Positions 27,169 to 37,420 of a DNA stretch of 64,000 nt are shown piece after piece. Below the pieces are notes generated by a model. It did no database searches. It saw only the letters and a list, made by a program, of their open reading frames with translations, and was not told the origin of the DNA. Location: the NCBI RefSeq assembly GCF_003284965.1, contig NZ_QMEW01000001.1, positions 62,001 through 126,000 on the forward strand. The letters are read 5' to 3'. This DNA is from Mycolicibacterium sp. GF69. GTDB lineage: Bacteria; Actinomycetota; Actinomycetes; Mycobacteriales; Mycobacteriaceae. Made by a program: the position numbers and the translations under genes. How positions within the stretch are numbered: position 1 is the first letter of the stretch; each line of letters starts with the position of its first letter.

Positions 27169-27684
27169 TCAGGTGATGCCGCGGATGTAGGCCGCCTGAC
27201 CGAGATGCTGGGCGCCGTCGTCGATGATGCTCACCAGGCGCATGCCTGCGGTCACCGGAGGGTCCCAGTGGTCGTCGACGACGCGGCTCAGTTCGTCGGC
27301 GGTGACCGAGGCGATGTACTCGAGCGTCGCCTTGTGCACCGCGTGGGCGTACCCGGCGAGCAGATCCGCCGACACGCGCACCCGGTCGACGTCCTCGGGG
27401 CTGTGTCCGTAGCCCATGTCGTCGCGGGGCAGGTCCAGCCCGAACCGGTCGACCCAGCCGTCGCGCAACCAGACCTGTTCGGTGCCGGCGATGTCGCTGA
27501 TCTGGACGTCCTGCTGGCGCGCGCTGTGCCAGATCAGCCAGGCGATGCTGTTGGCCGTCGACGTGGGGCGGAAGAACGCCGTCTCATCGGTCAGTCCGTC
27601 GGTGAGGTTCTCGACATGCTCGATGAGTCGGGTGAATGCGTCGCGCAAGATGTCGCGGACCACTGCCACGTCTGAGTCAGCCAT
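27169..27684 (-). CDS. DinB/DUF664 family protein
   Basis: About 171 residues forming a four-helix DinB-type bundle. The metal-binding histidines are likely those in SIAWLIWHSARQQD near residue 50, the VHKATLEYI helix, and DDGAQHLGQAAYIRG at the C-terminus. Members include mycothiol- or bacillithiol-dependent transferases and uncharacterised metalloproteins. I chose ATG at 27684 (MADSDVAVVRD); the longer frame adds a low-complexity lead. It lies 17 bases after the VOC gene on the same strand, so the two may be co-transcribed. Confidence 0.8.
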   Translation of the reverse strand: MADSDVAVVRDILRDAFTRLIEHVENLTDGLTDETAFFRPTSTANSIAWLIWHSARQQDVQISDIAGTEQVWLRDGWVDRFGLDLPRDDMGYGHSPEDVDRVRVSADLLAGYAHAVHKATLEYIASVTADELSRVVDDHWDPPVTAGMRLVSIIDDGAQHLGQAAYIRGIT

Positions 27685-27701
27685 GACCTCGACGGTATAC
27701 G

Positions 27702-28091
27702 TCAGCCCTGCGGTCGCGCCCCGTGAAAAACGGCCTCGATGTTGTTGCCGTCCGGATCCCGCACGAACGCGCCGTAGTAGCCGGGGTGGTATTCCGGCCA
27801 CAGCCGCGGTGCGTGCAGCGACTCCGCGCCGATCTTGAGCGCCGCGTCGTAGAACGCCTGCACGGCGTCGGTGTCGGCGGCCTGAAACGCGAAGTGCACT
27901 TCACGGTTGGGGCCCGCCGCGTCACCGGCGCTCATGTCGGCGATCCAGAAGTCGGGTTTGCCGTCCCTGCCGTATCCGATGGCGATCTGATAGTCCAGTT
28001 GGCGGGTGTAACCGAGCACGCCCAGCACCCTGTCGTAGAACGCCTTCGATCGATCCCAGTCCGCGCAGTTGATTCCAAAGTGGTCGATCAC
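27702..28091 (-). CDS. VOC-family (glyoxalase-like) protein
   Basis: A 129-residue single vicinal-oxygen-chelate domain. It begins VIDHFGINCADWDRSKAFYDRVLGV, the usual first beta-alpha unit with a metal-ligand histidine. It ends GYYGAFVRDPDGNNIEAVFH, which carries the RDPDGN(N)IE signature and the acidic ligand. Such proteins include glyoxalases, dioxygenases and resistance proteins, and the substrate here is unknown. GTG at 28091 was chosen because it starts the domain; the longer frame would extend past the divergent amidohydrolase start. Confidence 0.85.
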   Translation of the reverse strand: MIDHFGINCADWDRSKAFYDRVLGVLGYTRQLDYQIAIGYGRDGKPDFWIADMSAGDAAGPNREVHFAFQAADTDAVQAFYDAALKIGAESLHAPRLWPEYHPGYYGAFVRDPDGNNIEAVFHGARPQG

Positions 28092-28113
28092 CGGCTCATC
28101 GTAGATTCGACGT

Positions 28114-29838
28114 ATGACATATGAACTCGTCATCAGAGGCGGCACCATCGTCGACGGTCTCGGCGGTCAACCCTTCGTCGGCGACGTGGCGGTTTCTGAC
28201 GGGGTGATTTCCGCGGTGGGCACGGTGGACGAACCCGGCACGCGGGAGATCGATGCGACGGGCCTGCTCGTCACGCCGGGGTTCGTCGATCTGCACACCC
28301 ACTACGACGGTCAGGCGATCTGGTCGGACCGGCTGACCCCGTCGTCGGCGCACGGCGTGACCACCGTGGTGATGGGCAACTGCGGAGTCGGCTTCGCACC
28401 CTGCCGCCCCGCTGACCACGACGTCCTGGTCGACGTCATGGCCGGGGTCGAGGACATCCCCGGTGTGGTGATGGTCGACGGGCTGCCCTGGCACTGGGAG
28501 ACGTTCCCCGAGTTCCTCGACGCGTTGGACGCCGGGCGACGCGACATTGACGTCGCGGCGTTCCTGCCGCACTCGCCGCTGCGGGTGTATGTGATGGGCC
28601 GGCGCGGGGTCGACCGCGAACCGGCCACCGCCGAGGACCTGGCCATGATGCGCAAATTGGCCGCCGAAGCGGTGCAGGCCGGCGCGCTGGGGTTCGCGTC
28701 GTCGCGGTTCACGCTGCACAAGACCGAGAGCGGCCACCCGATCCCCAGTTACGACGCCGACCGCGCCGAGATCGAGGCGATCGCCCGCGGGCTCGACGAC
28801 GCCGGCGGCGGCCTGATCCAGTTCGTGCCCGATCTGGTCGCCGGCGACTATGAGCCGGTGCTGCAGACGGTCTTCGACGTGGCCGCCGAGGTCGGGCTGC
28901 CGGTGACGTTCACGTTGGCGATCGGCAATGCCGGCGAGCCGTTCTTCCTCGACGCGTTGACGATGGTCGAGAAGGCCAACATCGACGGCGGCGAGATCAC
29001 CGCGCAGATCTTCCCCCGGCCCATCGGGCTGGTACTCGGTCTCGAACTGTCGGGCAACCCGTTCGTGATGTATCCGAGCTATCAGGAGCTGGCCGCGCTG
29101 CCGCTGGCCGAGCGCGTCGCGGAGATGCGCAAACCCGAAGTCCGGCAACGCATCCTGTCGGACCAGCCGGCGGGTGAGGGGCACCCGCTGATGTTTGCCG
29201 CGCAGGCGTTCGAGTGGATGTTCCCGCTCGGCGATCCGCCGAACTACGAACCGCCGCGTGAAGACAGCATCGCCAGCCGGGCCCGCGCCCGCGGCGTCGG
29301 CCCGCTGGAGGAGGCCTACGATCGCCTGCTCGACGACGACGGACACGCCATCCTGCTGGTCACGCTGGCCAACTTCCGCGACGGCACCCTCGACACCGTC
29401 GCCGAGCTGATCCGCCGCGACGACGTGGTGCTGGGTCTGGGCGACGGCGGCGCGCACTACGGAATGATCTGCGACGCAAGCTTTCCCACGTACATGCTGG
29501 CGCACTGGTCGCGCGACCGGGCGGCGGGCCGGCTGTCGCTCCCCGAAACCGTCCGCGAGTTGACGTCGGTGCCCGCCCGGGTCGCGGGCCTGGCCGACCG
29601 CGGGCGAATCGCGGTGGGATACAAGGCCGATCTGAACGTCATCGATCACGCGGGACTTCGGTTGCACAAGCCCGTCATCGCCCATGATCTGCCTGCCGGG
29701 GGCCGCCGCCTGGACCAGAGCGCCGACGGCTATGTGGCGACCGTCGTGTCGGGTGAGGTCATCGCCGAAAACGGTGTGCCCACCGCGGCGCGGCCCGGCA
29801 AGCTGATCCGCGGCCGGCAGCCCGCGCCCACTGCATGA
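28114..29838 (+). CDS. Amidohydrolase, N-acyl-D-amino-acid deacylase type
   Basis: A 574-residue metal-dependent amidohydrolase. The first metal site is in FVDLHTHYDGQ near residue 60, followed by GVTTVVMGNCGVGFAPC. The GLGDGGAHYGMICDAS segment near residue 440 carries the late catalytic Asp. D-aminoacylases remove acyl groups from D-amino acids; related enzymes act on other amides, so the substrate is not certain. It shares a four-base overlap (ATGA) with the next gene, so the two are co-translated. Confidence 0.85.
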   Translation: MTYELVIRGGTIVDGLGGQPFVGDVAVSDGVISAVGTVDEPGTREIDATGLLVTPGFVDLHTHYDGQAIWSDRLTPSSAHGVTTVVMGNCGVGFAPCRPADHDVLVDVMAGVEDIPGVVMVDGLPWHWETFPEFLDALDAGRRDIDVAAFLPHSPLRVYVMGRRGVDREPATAEDLAMMRKLAAEAVQAGALGFASSRFTLHKTESGHPIPSYDADRAEIEAIARGLDDAGGGLIQFVPDLVAGDYEPVLQTVFDVAAEVGLPVTFTLAIGNAGEPFFLDALTMVEKANIDGGEITAQIFPRPIGLVLGLELSGNPFVMYPSYQELAALPLAERVAEMRKPEVRQRILSDQPAGEGHPLMFAAQAFEWMFPLGDPPNYEPPREDSIASRARARGVGPLEEAYDRLLDDDGHAILLVTLANFRDGTLDTVAELIRRDDVVLGLGDGGAHYGMICDASFPTYMLAHWSRDRAAGRLSLPETVRELTSVPARVAGLADRGRIAVGYKADLNVIDHAGLRLHKPVIAHDLPAGGRRLDQSADGYVATVVSGEVIAENGVPTAARPGKLIRGRQPAPTA

Positions 29839-30386
29839 CACGCGTTGCGCCGCTGGCTCCCCCGTGGAGCGACGAGGACGCCACCGGCATCAACGGCTGG
29901 GGTCACCCCGACCGTACCTACGAGCCGCTGCTGTTGGTGCGCTGTCTGCAGCGACACCCGAATCTGGCTGCGCGGCTACGGAAGCTGGGCGAGTCGCTCT
30001 ACGTCGACGCACGCCTGCCACCACGTCTGCGGACCATCGCGATTTTGCGGATCTGCGCCCTGGTGCGGTGCGAGTACGAGTGGGGTGGCCAGGCCGCGTT
30101 CTGGGGTCCGATCGCCGGGGTCAGCAACGACGAGTGTGATGCGCTGGTCACCGGCGACGACCCGGGCTGGAGTCCGTTCGAGCGGGTGCTGATCGCCGCC
30201 GTCGACGAGATCGAGAGCACCGGATCGCTCTCCGAGGAGACATGGAAAGCCTTGGGCGACAGCCTCGATGACGAGCAGCGAATGGAGTTGCTGATCGCGA
30301 TCGGCTGGTACCGCACCATCTGCACGCTGTGCAACGGGATGGCGCTGCCGGTCGAAGGTTGGATGCGGCGCTGGCCCTCAGCGTGA
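29835..30386 (+). CDS. Carboxymuconolactone decarboxylase family protein
   Basis: A 183-residue AhpD/CMD-fold protein. The family helix RTIAILRICALVRCEYEWGGQ is near residue 65, with a cysteine but no CxxC pair. Its role is probably enzymatic on the product of, or in the same pathway as, the amidohydrolase it overlaps by four bases. The exact reaction is unknown. The 3' end overlaps the convergent SDR gene by nine bases. It is only a distant relative of the CMD-like protein at 6278. Confidence 0.8.
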   Translation: MTRVAPLAPPWSDEDATGINGWGHPDRTYEPLLLVRCLQRHPNLAARLRKLGESLYVDARLPPRLRTIAILRICALVRCEYEWGGQAAFWGPIAGVSNDECDALVTGDDPGWSPFERVLIAAVDEIESTGSLSEETWKALGDSLDDEQRMELLIAIGWYRTICTLCNGMALPVEGWMRRWPSA

Positions 30387-31202
30387 GGCGCGGTCGCGGC
30401 GCAGCGCCGGGTGTTGGTCGGCCAGCACCTTGAGCAGCACCCGACGCGGCAGCAGTTGCAGCAGGCGGGTGCTGAGCCGACTGGGCAGCCCCGCGATCAC
30501 CGTGCCCTTGTCGTTCTCGAGCGCCTCGACGCCGACGCGGGCGACGTCACGCGAAGGCATCCACATGAACTTCGGGAACGCCGCGGCGAACTTACGCTCG
30601 TCCATACCTGCGGACTGCAGAAACTCGGTGCGCACCGGGCCGGGCGCGAGCATCGCGACGGTGACTCCGGTGCCTGCGAGTTCGGCGCGCACCCCTTCGG
30701 TGTAGGCCTTGACGAACGCCTTGGTGCCCGCGTAACCGGACTGCCCGGGGAACGCGTGAAAGCCCGCGGTGGACCCGACGTTGAGGATCGCGCCGCGGCC
30801 GCGGGGCACCATCTGCTGCACGGCGCGGGTGGTCAGGTCGATGACCGTTTCGACGTTGACGCGCACCTGTGCGATCTCGTCGGCCACATCGGCTTTCGTG
30901 ATCCAGCCGAGCGTGCCGATCCCGGCGTTGTTGACCAGGATGTCGACGGTGAGGCCGCGATCGGCGATGTCGTCGAACAGGCGGGCGCGGGCGTCGGGGT
31001 CGGCGACGTCGCAGGCGACGATCTCGGCGCGCACCGTCCTGCCGAGTTCGGCGGCCAGGTCGCGGAGCCGGTCCTCGCGCCGGGCGACGAGCGTGACGCC
31101 GTGTCTGCGCGCCGCGAGTTCACGGGCGATGTCGGCGCCGATGCCCGAGGAGGCCCCCGTGACGACGGCGGTGGTGGTCGGCGATGGCGGCGGCAGCGGC
31201 AT
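30378..31202 (-). CDS. SDR-family oxidoreductase
   Basis: A 274-residue classical short-chain dehydrogenase. Cofactor motif GASSGIG is near residue 16, NNAG near residue 95, a serine in ILNVGSTAG near 144, and the YAGTK (YxxxK) pair near 157. The ARREDR segment after the second strand suggests NADP preference. Substrate unknown. I chose ATG at 31202 because it places the Rossmann motif at the usual distance; a longer open frame upstream is the antisense of a divergent gene. Confidence 0.9.
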   Translation of the reverse strand: MPLPPPSPTTTAVVTGASSGIGADIARELAARRHGVTLVARREDRLRDLAAELGRTVRAEIVACDVADPDARARLFDDIADRGLTVDILVNNAGIGTLGWITKADVADEIAQVRVNVETVIDLTTRAVQQMVPRGRGAILNVGSTAGFHAFPGQSGYAGTKAFVKAYTEGVRAELAGTGVTVAMLAPGPVRTEFLQSAGMDERKFAAAFPKFMWMPSRDVARVGVEALENDKGTVIAGLPSRLSTRLLQLLPRRVLLKVLADQHPALRRDRASR

Positions 31203-31238
31203 GATGTGAACGGTAGCGTGTCGCCGTATTGTCAAGGC

Positions 31239-31610
31239 ATGACCGTGAAGGTGGCACTCGACCAACTCGCCGACACAATGGCCGGGTTTCCGTTCGCGTA
31301 CCTGATCACCGTCGGCGACGACTACCGCGCCCACACGGTCGCCGTCGAACCGGCGTTGCGCGACGGCACCCTGGACGTCGGCGCGATCGGCCGGCACACC
31401 CGTGCCAACCTGGCCGGCCACCGCGACGTCACCCTCATCTGGCCGCCGCGCGAACCCGGCGGCTACACGTTGATCGTCGACGGTATCGGCACACCGACCG
31501 ACGACGCGCTGACCGTCGAGCCCACCCGGGCCGTACTGCACCGCAAGGCCACTCCGGAGTCGCCGTCGACGAGCCCGGACTGTCTGCACGACTGCGTGCC
31601 GTTGGAATGA
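31239..31610 (+). CDS. Pyridoxamine 5'-phosphate oxidase-like protein
   Basis: A 123-residue split-barrel flavin- or F420-binding protein. The barrel strands are visible in PFAYLITVGDDYRAHTVAVEP, RANLAGHRDVTLIWPP and GYTLIVDGIG. Members of this short type in mycobacteria often bind F420 or haem rather than FMN, so the cofactor is open. The C-terminal tail has two cysteines (CLHDC), unusual for the fold. The ATG at 31239 is divergent from the SDR gene with 36 bases between. Confidence 0.75.
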   Translation: MTVKVALDQLADTMAGFPFAYLITVGDDYRAHTVAVEPALRDGTLDVGAIGRHTRANLAGHRDVTLIWPPREPGGYTLIVDGIGTPTDDALTVEPTRAVLHRKATPESPSTSPDCLHDCVPLE

Positions 31611-31618
31611 GCGCTCGC

Positions 31619-31674
31619 CGATTGTGAATCTGACGACGCTTGACGCGACAAAACCGTCGCCGGTTTCACAATCG
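31619..31674. repeat. Long-loop inverted repeat after the PPOX-like gene
   Basis: Perfect 10-base arms CGATTGTGAA (31619-31628) and its complement (31665-31674) enclose a 36-base loop. Short AGCGCT palindromes flank both sides (31610-31615, 31678-31683). It lies between the convergent PPOX-like and groEL2 genes and just before the groEL2 terminator. Confidence 0.6.
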
Positions 31675-31699
31675 AGAAGCGCTGATACGAATCTGGGCA

Positions 31700-31738
31700 C
31701 GAAAAAGCCCGGCCCCTTGTGAGGAGCCGGGCTTTTCG
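31700..31738 (-). terminator. Intrinsic terminator of groEL2
   Basis: A GC-rich stem of about 11 pairs (AAAGCCCGGC with GCCGGGCTTT and flanking A/T pairs) encloses a short loop. Read on the minus strand it follows the groEL2 stop and ends in a U-rich stretch. It is the best classical terminator in the window. Confidence 0.85.
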
Positions 31739-31750
31739 TCGACCAGGGAC

Positions 31751-33513
<1,763 letters not shown>

Positions 33514-33525
33514 CAACTGCATTTC

Positions 33526-33548
33526 TAGCACTCGGCCATGGCGAGTGC
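33526..33548. promoter_or_regulatory. CIRCE operator 2 (HrcA site)
   Basis: A second TAGCACTC-N9-GAGTGC lies 35 bases from the first, with a self-complementary centre (GGCCATGGC). Two tandem sites suggest cooperative HrcA binding at the groEL2 promoter. Confidence 0.85.
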
Positions 33549-33613
33549 AAGGTTGTTCGCGCCGGTCGGACTGCCCGACCGCCGACGGCGACCGTGGCCG
33601 GCATCCGCGTGGA

Positions 33614-33813
33614 GATCAGAACGATTTACTCTATGTGCCACCCGGCGGCATTCACGGCTTCGGTGACGAGGCAGACGAGCCGGCGTCGCTCCTGATGTTG
33701 TTTGCTCCGGGCGTACCGCAAGAGGCCCACTTCCAAGGTTTCCAGCAGCCGGCCGACCGCACCGACACCGAGCGTCGTGAGTGGCTCGCCAAAAACGACA
33801 ACCACTTCCGCAT
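33614..33813 (+). pseudogene. Remnant of a cupin-domain gene
   Basis: In the frame from 33614, about 67 residues read as the second half of a small cupin: [20 protein letters not shown], then [13 protein letters not shown] and an acidic tail. The first half of the barrel and any credible start are absent; the DNA before it is the groEL2 promoter. The frame continues past the tail into unrelated DNA and the helicase gene. It looks like a 5'-deleted gene fused behind groEL2. No function is expected. Confidence 0.6.
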
Positions 33814-33908
33814 GACACGCCGGACGACACGCTTGGGAAGACGCGTGGCCGTAAACCGTTGCGTTAGGCTCCCTCCGATCGCGTTCCGATCAGGAAAAGG
33901 AGTCTTGG

Positions 33909-35603
33909 GTGCGGGCAGACACAGCGCCCGACACCCAGGCTTTGCGAGGCTGGCAGCGTCGGGCATTGGTGCGCTATCTTGGCGCCAAACCGCGCGATTT
34001 CCTTGCCGTCGCCACTCCCGGCGCGGGCAAGACGACGTTTGCCCTGCGCGTCGCCGGCGAGCTGCTGGGCGACGGTACCGTCGAGCGGATCACCGTTGTC
34101 GTGCCGACCGAACACCTCAAGACCCAGTGGGCGCTGGCCGCCGCCAGGCTCGGGCTTTCGCTGGACCCGAAGTTCTCCAACAGCGCCGCGCACCACTCGT
34201 CGGAGTACCACGGCGTCGTCGTCACCTACGCCCAGGTGGCCAGCCACCCGGCGCGTCACCGCGTGCGCACCGAGAACCACCGCACGCTGGTCATCTTCGA
34301 CGAGATCCACCACGGCGGTGACGCGAAGAGTTGGGGCGAGGCGATGCGCGAGGCGTTCGACGACGCAACCCGCCGGCTGTCGCTCACCGGCACACCGTTC
34401 CGCAGCGACGACAGCCCGATCCCGTTCGTCACCTACGAACCCGACGCGGACGGCGTGCGGCGATCGCGTGCCGACCACGTCTACGGCTACTCCGACGCAC
34501 TCGCCGACGGCGTGGTGCGCCCGGTGGTGTTCATGGCCTACTCGGGCGAGGCCCGCTGGCGTACCAGCGCCGGGGAGGAGTACTCCGCGCGCCTCGGCGA
34601 ACCGCTCAACGCCGAGCAGACCGCGCGCGCGTGGCGCACGGTGCTCGACCCGAACGGCGAGTGGATACCGGCGGTGCTACAGGCCGCCGACACCCGGCTC
34701 ACCCAGTTGCGCAACGGCGGCGTACCCGACGCGGGCGCGATGGTGATCGCCTCGGACCAGAAGGCGGCACGGGCATACGCCAAGGTGCTGACGACGCTGA
34801 CCGGTGAGGCGCCGACGCTCGTCCTCTCCGACGACCCGGGCTCGTCGGACCGCATCGCCACCTACGCCGCGGGCACCAATCGCTGGCTGGTCGCGGTGCG
34901 CATGGTGTCCGAAGGCGTCGACGTGCCGCGACTGGCCGTCGGCGTATACGCGACATCCGCGTCCACGCCGCTGTTCTTCGCGCAGGCGATCGGGCGCTAC
35001 GTCCGCTCCCGGCGCCCCGGCGAGACCGCGAGCATCTTCCTGCCGTCGGTGCCCGCACTGCTCGACCTGGCCAGCGAGATGGAGGCGCAGCGCGACCACG
35101 TACTGGGCAAGCCGCACCGCCCGTCGGAGCAATGGGACGACGCGGCGCTCGAGGACGCCAACAAGAAGAAGGACGAGGCAGGCGACCTCGACAACGGCTT
35201 CGAGATGCTCGGCGCCGACGCCGAACTCGACCAGGTGATCTTCGACGGCTCCTCGTTCGGCACCGCCGCGGCCGTCGGCAGCGAGGACGAGGCGGACTAC
35301 CTCGGCATCCCCGGCCTGCTCGATCCCGAACAGATGCGAGACCTGCTGCGGCGCAGGCAGGAAGAGCAGCTGACCCGCCAGACCGCCTCGGGTGAGGTGC
35401 CGCGGGTCTCGACACACGGCCAACTGCGCGAGCTACGCAAGGAACTCAACACGCTGGTGTCGATCGCGCACCACCGCACCGGTAAGCCACACGGCTGGAT
35501 TCACAAGGAGCTGCGCCGGATCTGCGGCGGCCCGGCGGTGGCGGCCGCGACGACGGATCAGCTGCGTGCCCGCATCGAGGCCGTGCGCAGTCTGCAGGCC
35601 TGA
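33909..35603 (+). CDS. DEAD/DEAH-box helicase
   Basis: A 564-residue superfamily 2 helicase. Motif I is TPGAGKTT near residue 37, motif II DEIH in VIFDEIHHGG near 130, motif III LTGTPFRS near 160, and motif VI QAIGRYVRSRRPGE near 360. After the two RecA-like domains, a charged C-terminal region (residues 410-564) carries no nuclease or zinc motif. This type is widespread in actinobacteria and is thought to act on DNA, but its partner is unknown. The start is GTG at 33909 with AAAAGGAG six bases upstream. Confidence 0.9.
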   Translation: MRADTAPDTQALRGWQRRALVRYLGAKPRDFLAVATPGAGKTTFALRVAGELLGDGTVERITVVVPTEHLKTQWALAAARLGLSLDPKFSNSAAHHSSEYHGVVVTYAQVASHPARHRVRTENHRTLVIFDEIHHGGDAKSWGEAMREAFDDATRRLSLTGTPFRSDDSPIPFVTYEPDADGVRRSRADHVYGYSDALADGVVRPVVFMAYSGEARWRTSAGEEYSARLGEPLNAEQTARAWRTVLDPNGEWIPAVLQAADTRLTQLRNGGVPDAGAMVIASDQKAARAYAKVLTTLTGEAPTLVLSDDPGSSDRIATYAAGTNRWLVAVRMVSEGVDVPRLAVGVYATSASTPLFFAQAIGRYVRSRRPGETASIFLPSVPALLDLASEMEAQRDHVLGKPHRPSEQWDDAALEDANKKKDEAGDLDNGFEMLGADAELDQVIFDGSSFGTAAAVGSEDEADYLGIPGLLDPEQMRDLLRRRQEEQLTRQTASGEVPRVSTHGQLRELRKELNTLVSIAHHRTGKPHGWIHKELRRICGGPAVAAATTDQLRARIEAVRSLQA

Positions 35604-35650
35604 CCATCCCAGGTTTTCTGTACCTGGTTGAGCGCTCACCGGGTGCGGGC

Positions 35651-36148
35651 TCAGCCGCGGGCCTCGGCGAGTGTCGCGAGGTTCGTCAACGAGTTGTCGA
35701 GGTGCTGCGGCTCGAACGGCGGGAACTCGATGTCGCGCAGATGCGACGCCACCCCCGACCAGTCATATGTCAACGTGACCGCGGTGTGGTTGGCGCCGGC
35801 GGGTTCGAGGTCGTATCGCCAGAGCCAGCCGCCGAACTCGAGCTCGGTGCTGTTCATCAGGTGGCCGCGCTGCTCGGGCCCCTGACCCGGCAGCCAGCCG
35901 ATGGCGCGCGGCCGGTCCAGCACCTCGACCCGGTTGGCCATCTCGTAGTACTTCTCGGGGTGGTTGTCGTGGTACATGCCCATCCGGAAGACCTGGCCGA
36001 TCTCGGTGAGGGGTTCGCCGTCCAGTGGTTCGCGCACCCATCCGGTGCCGTCGATCGCCTGGTGCGTCGCCGGGTCGGCAAGCACGTCGAACACGGACTC
36101 AATTCCAGCGTTGACGGTTGCGGTCGCCTGTATGCGTTGTTCAGTCAT
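35651..36148 (-). CDS. SRPBCC-family (START-like) protein
   Basis: A 165-residue protein with the helix-grip fold for lipid-like ligands. It opens IQATATVNAGIESVFDVLADPATHQ, the usual first strand and helices. The long C-terminal helix is HLDNSLTNLATLAEARG. Members bind or modify hydrophobic compounds, or act as polyketide cyclases. No catalytic residues can be named. It follows the small membrane protein gene on the minus strand with 36 bases between. Confidence 0.8.
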   Translation of the reverse strand: MTEQRIQATATVNAGIESVFDVLADPATHQAIDGTGWVREPLDGEPLTEIGQVFRMGMYHDNHPEKYYEMANRVEVLDRPRAIGWLPGQGPEQRGHLMNSTELEFGGWLWRYDLEPAGANHTAVTLTYDWSGVASHLRDIEFPPFEPQHLDNSLTNLATLAEARG

Positions 36149-36184
36149 GCCGATACAGACCGCGGCAATCGCGAGAAGTCATCG

Positions 36185-36451
36185 CTAGAACATCCCGCAG
36201 CCGGCCACCCCGCACACCAGCGAACTGATCAACAGCAGCGGCCAGAGCGCCACCGTGACGACCAAGGCGGCGATGTTGGCGAAGATCGTGAAGTCGCCCG
36301 ACAGCACCGCCTCCAACTGTCCGATCAGCTCGATGTGAAACAGCGCGTAGCCGACCCCGAAAACGGTGTAGATCAACGTCATCCACAACGCCAGCTCGAG
36401 GTAGGTGTTGATTCCCCGCTGCAGCAACAACTGCTGCACCCGCTCCCACAT
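36185..36451 (-). CDS. Small two-helix membrane protein
   Basis: An 88-residue protein with a first hydrophobic stretch about residues 20-45 and a second at 58-85 that ends in CGVAGCGMF. Two cysteines near the C-terminus could lie in the membrane face. No known family was recognised. It lies ten bases after the HAD phosphatase gene on the same strand and is probably co-transcribed with it. Confidence 0.65.
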   Translation of the reverse strand: MWERVQQLLLQRGINTYLELALWMTLIYTVFGVGYALFHIELIGQLEAVLSGDFTIFANIAALVVTVALWPLLLISSLVCGVAGCGMF

Positions 36452-36461
36452 CGGCTATCCC

Positions 36462-37277
36462 CTACAGTCCGAGAAGCTCCGGCAGATCGGCCACCGACTC
36501 GATCACATGATTCGGCTGCATCGCGAATTCGTCTGCAGCCCAACGGTCCAAAGTGTTCTGACGGAATTTGCCGGTACGCACCAGCACACCGGCCATGCCG
36601 ACCACCTGGGCGGCCAGCACGTCGTTGTTGAGGTCGTCGCCGATCATGTACATCTCGTCGGGCTCGACGCCGAGTCGGCTTGCCGCCGCGAGGAACCCCT
36701 CGGGGGCCGGCTTGCCGACCGCCGTGGCCTTCCGGCCGGACGTCTCCTCCATCCCGAGCAGGTACATGCCGGTGTCGATGCGCAACCCGTCGGTCGTCGT
36801 CCACGCGGTGCTGCGGTGCATGGCCACCACGGGCACGCCCTGGGCCATCCAGTCGTAGACCCACGAAAGTGTCAGGTGGCTGTATTCCGGGCCGGCGCCG
36901 CCGAGCAACACCACATCGGGGGCATCCGGTGCGCGGGTACCGGTGAACTCGTGCGAGTAGACGATGTCGATGCCGGGCATGTCCTCGGCGATCTGACCGC
37001 TGTTGACCAGAAAGCAGCGAGCGTCCGGATACCGGTCGCGAACGTACTGTGCGGTCAGCACCGCCGCCGTGATCACCTCGTCGGGCCGGACCCGCATCCC
37101 CGCTTCGGTGAGCAACTCCGCGATTTGCACGCGGGTCCGTGTCGTCGTGTTGGTCAGGTACGAGCAGGCAATCTGATTGTCCGTCAACGTCTGCACGGTC
37201 TGGGCCGCGCCGGTGATCGGCTGCCATGAGGTCACCAAGACGCCATCGATGTCGAACAGCACTCCACCGATCGCCAT
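36462..37277 (-). CDS. HAD-IIA family phosphatase (LHPP/NagD-like)
   Basis: A 271-residue haloacid-dehalogenase superfamily phosphatase with a C2-type cap. The catalytic DxD is in LFDIDGVLVTS near residue 8, the SYLTNTTTRT motif II is near 40, the lysine of motif III is in GKPAPEGF near 188, and GDDLNNDV (motif IV) is near 213. It resembles subfamily IIA enzymes such as LHPP. Substrate unknown, probably a small phosphorylated metabolite. No signal peptide. ATG at 37277. Confidence 0.9.
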   Translation of the reverse strand: MAIGGVLFDIDGVLVTSWQPITGAAQTVQTLTDNQIACSYLTNTTTRTRVQIAELLTEAGMRVRPDEVITAAVLTAQYVRDRYPDARCFLVNSGQIAEDMPGIDIVYSHEFTGTRAPDAPDVVLLGGAGPEYSHLTLSWVYDWMAQGVPVVAMHRSTAWTTTDGLRIDTGMYLLGMEETSGRKATAVGKPAPEGFLAAASRLGVEPDEMYMIGDDLNNDVLAAQVVGMAGVLVRTGKFRQNTLDRWAADEFAMQPNHVIESVADLPELLGL

Positions 37278-37420
37278 GGCCCCGACATTAAACGGCGCGT
37301 CCGCCGGCGCAAGTCAGCCGGGGCCGGGCACGCCGTGCCGCGCATTGCGCGAGTGGAGTACCCGACTACGCTAGTGCGTCCGCGCCGACCGCCGGAAAAC
37401 TGTCTCTACCAGGACCAACG

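Noticed and set aside
28096-29841. A 581-codon frame antisense to the amidohydrolase
   Set aside because: It mirrors the amidohydrolase codons and even covers the gene's start; shadow frame.
35611-35629. Short CCAGGT...ACCTGG hairpin after the helicase gene
   Set aside because: Only six base pairs and no U-tract; too weak to call a terminator.
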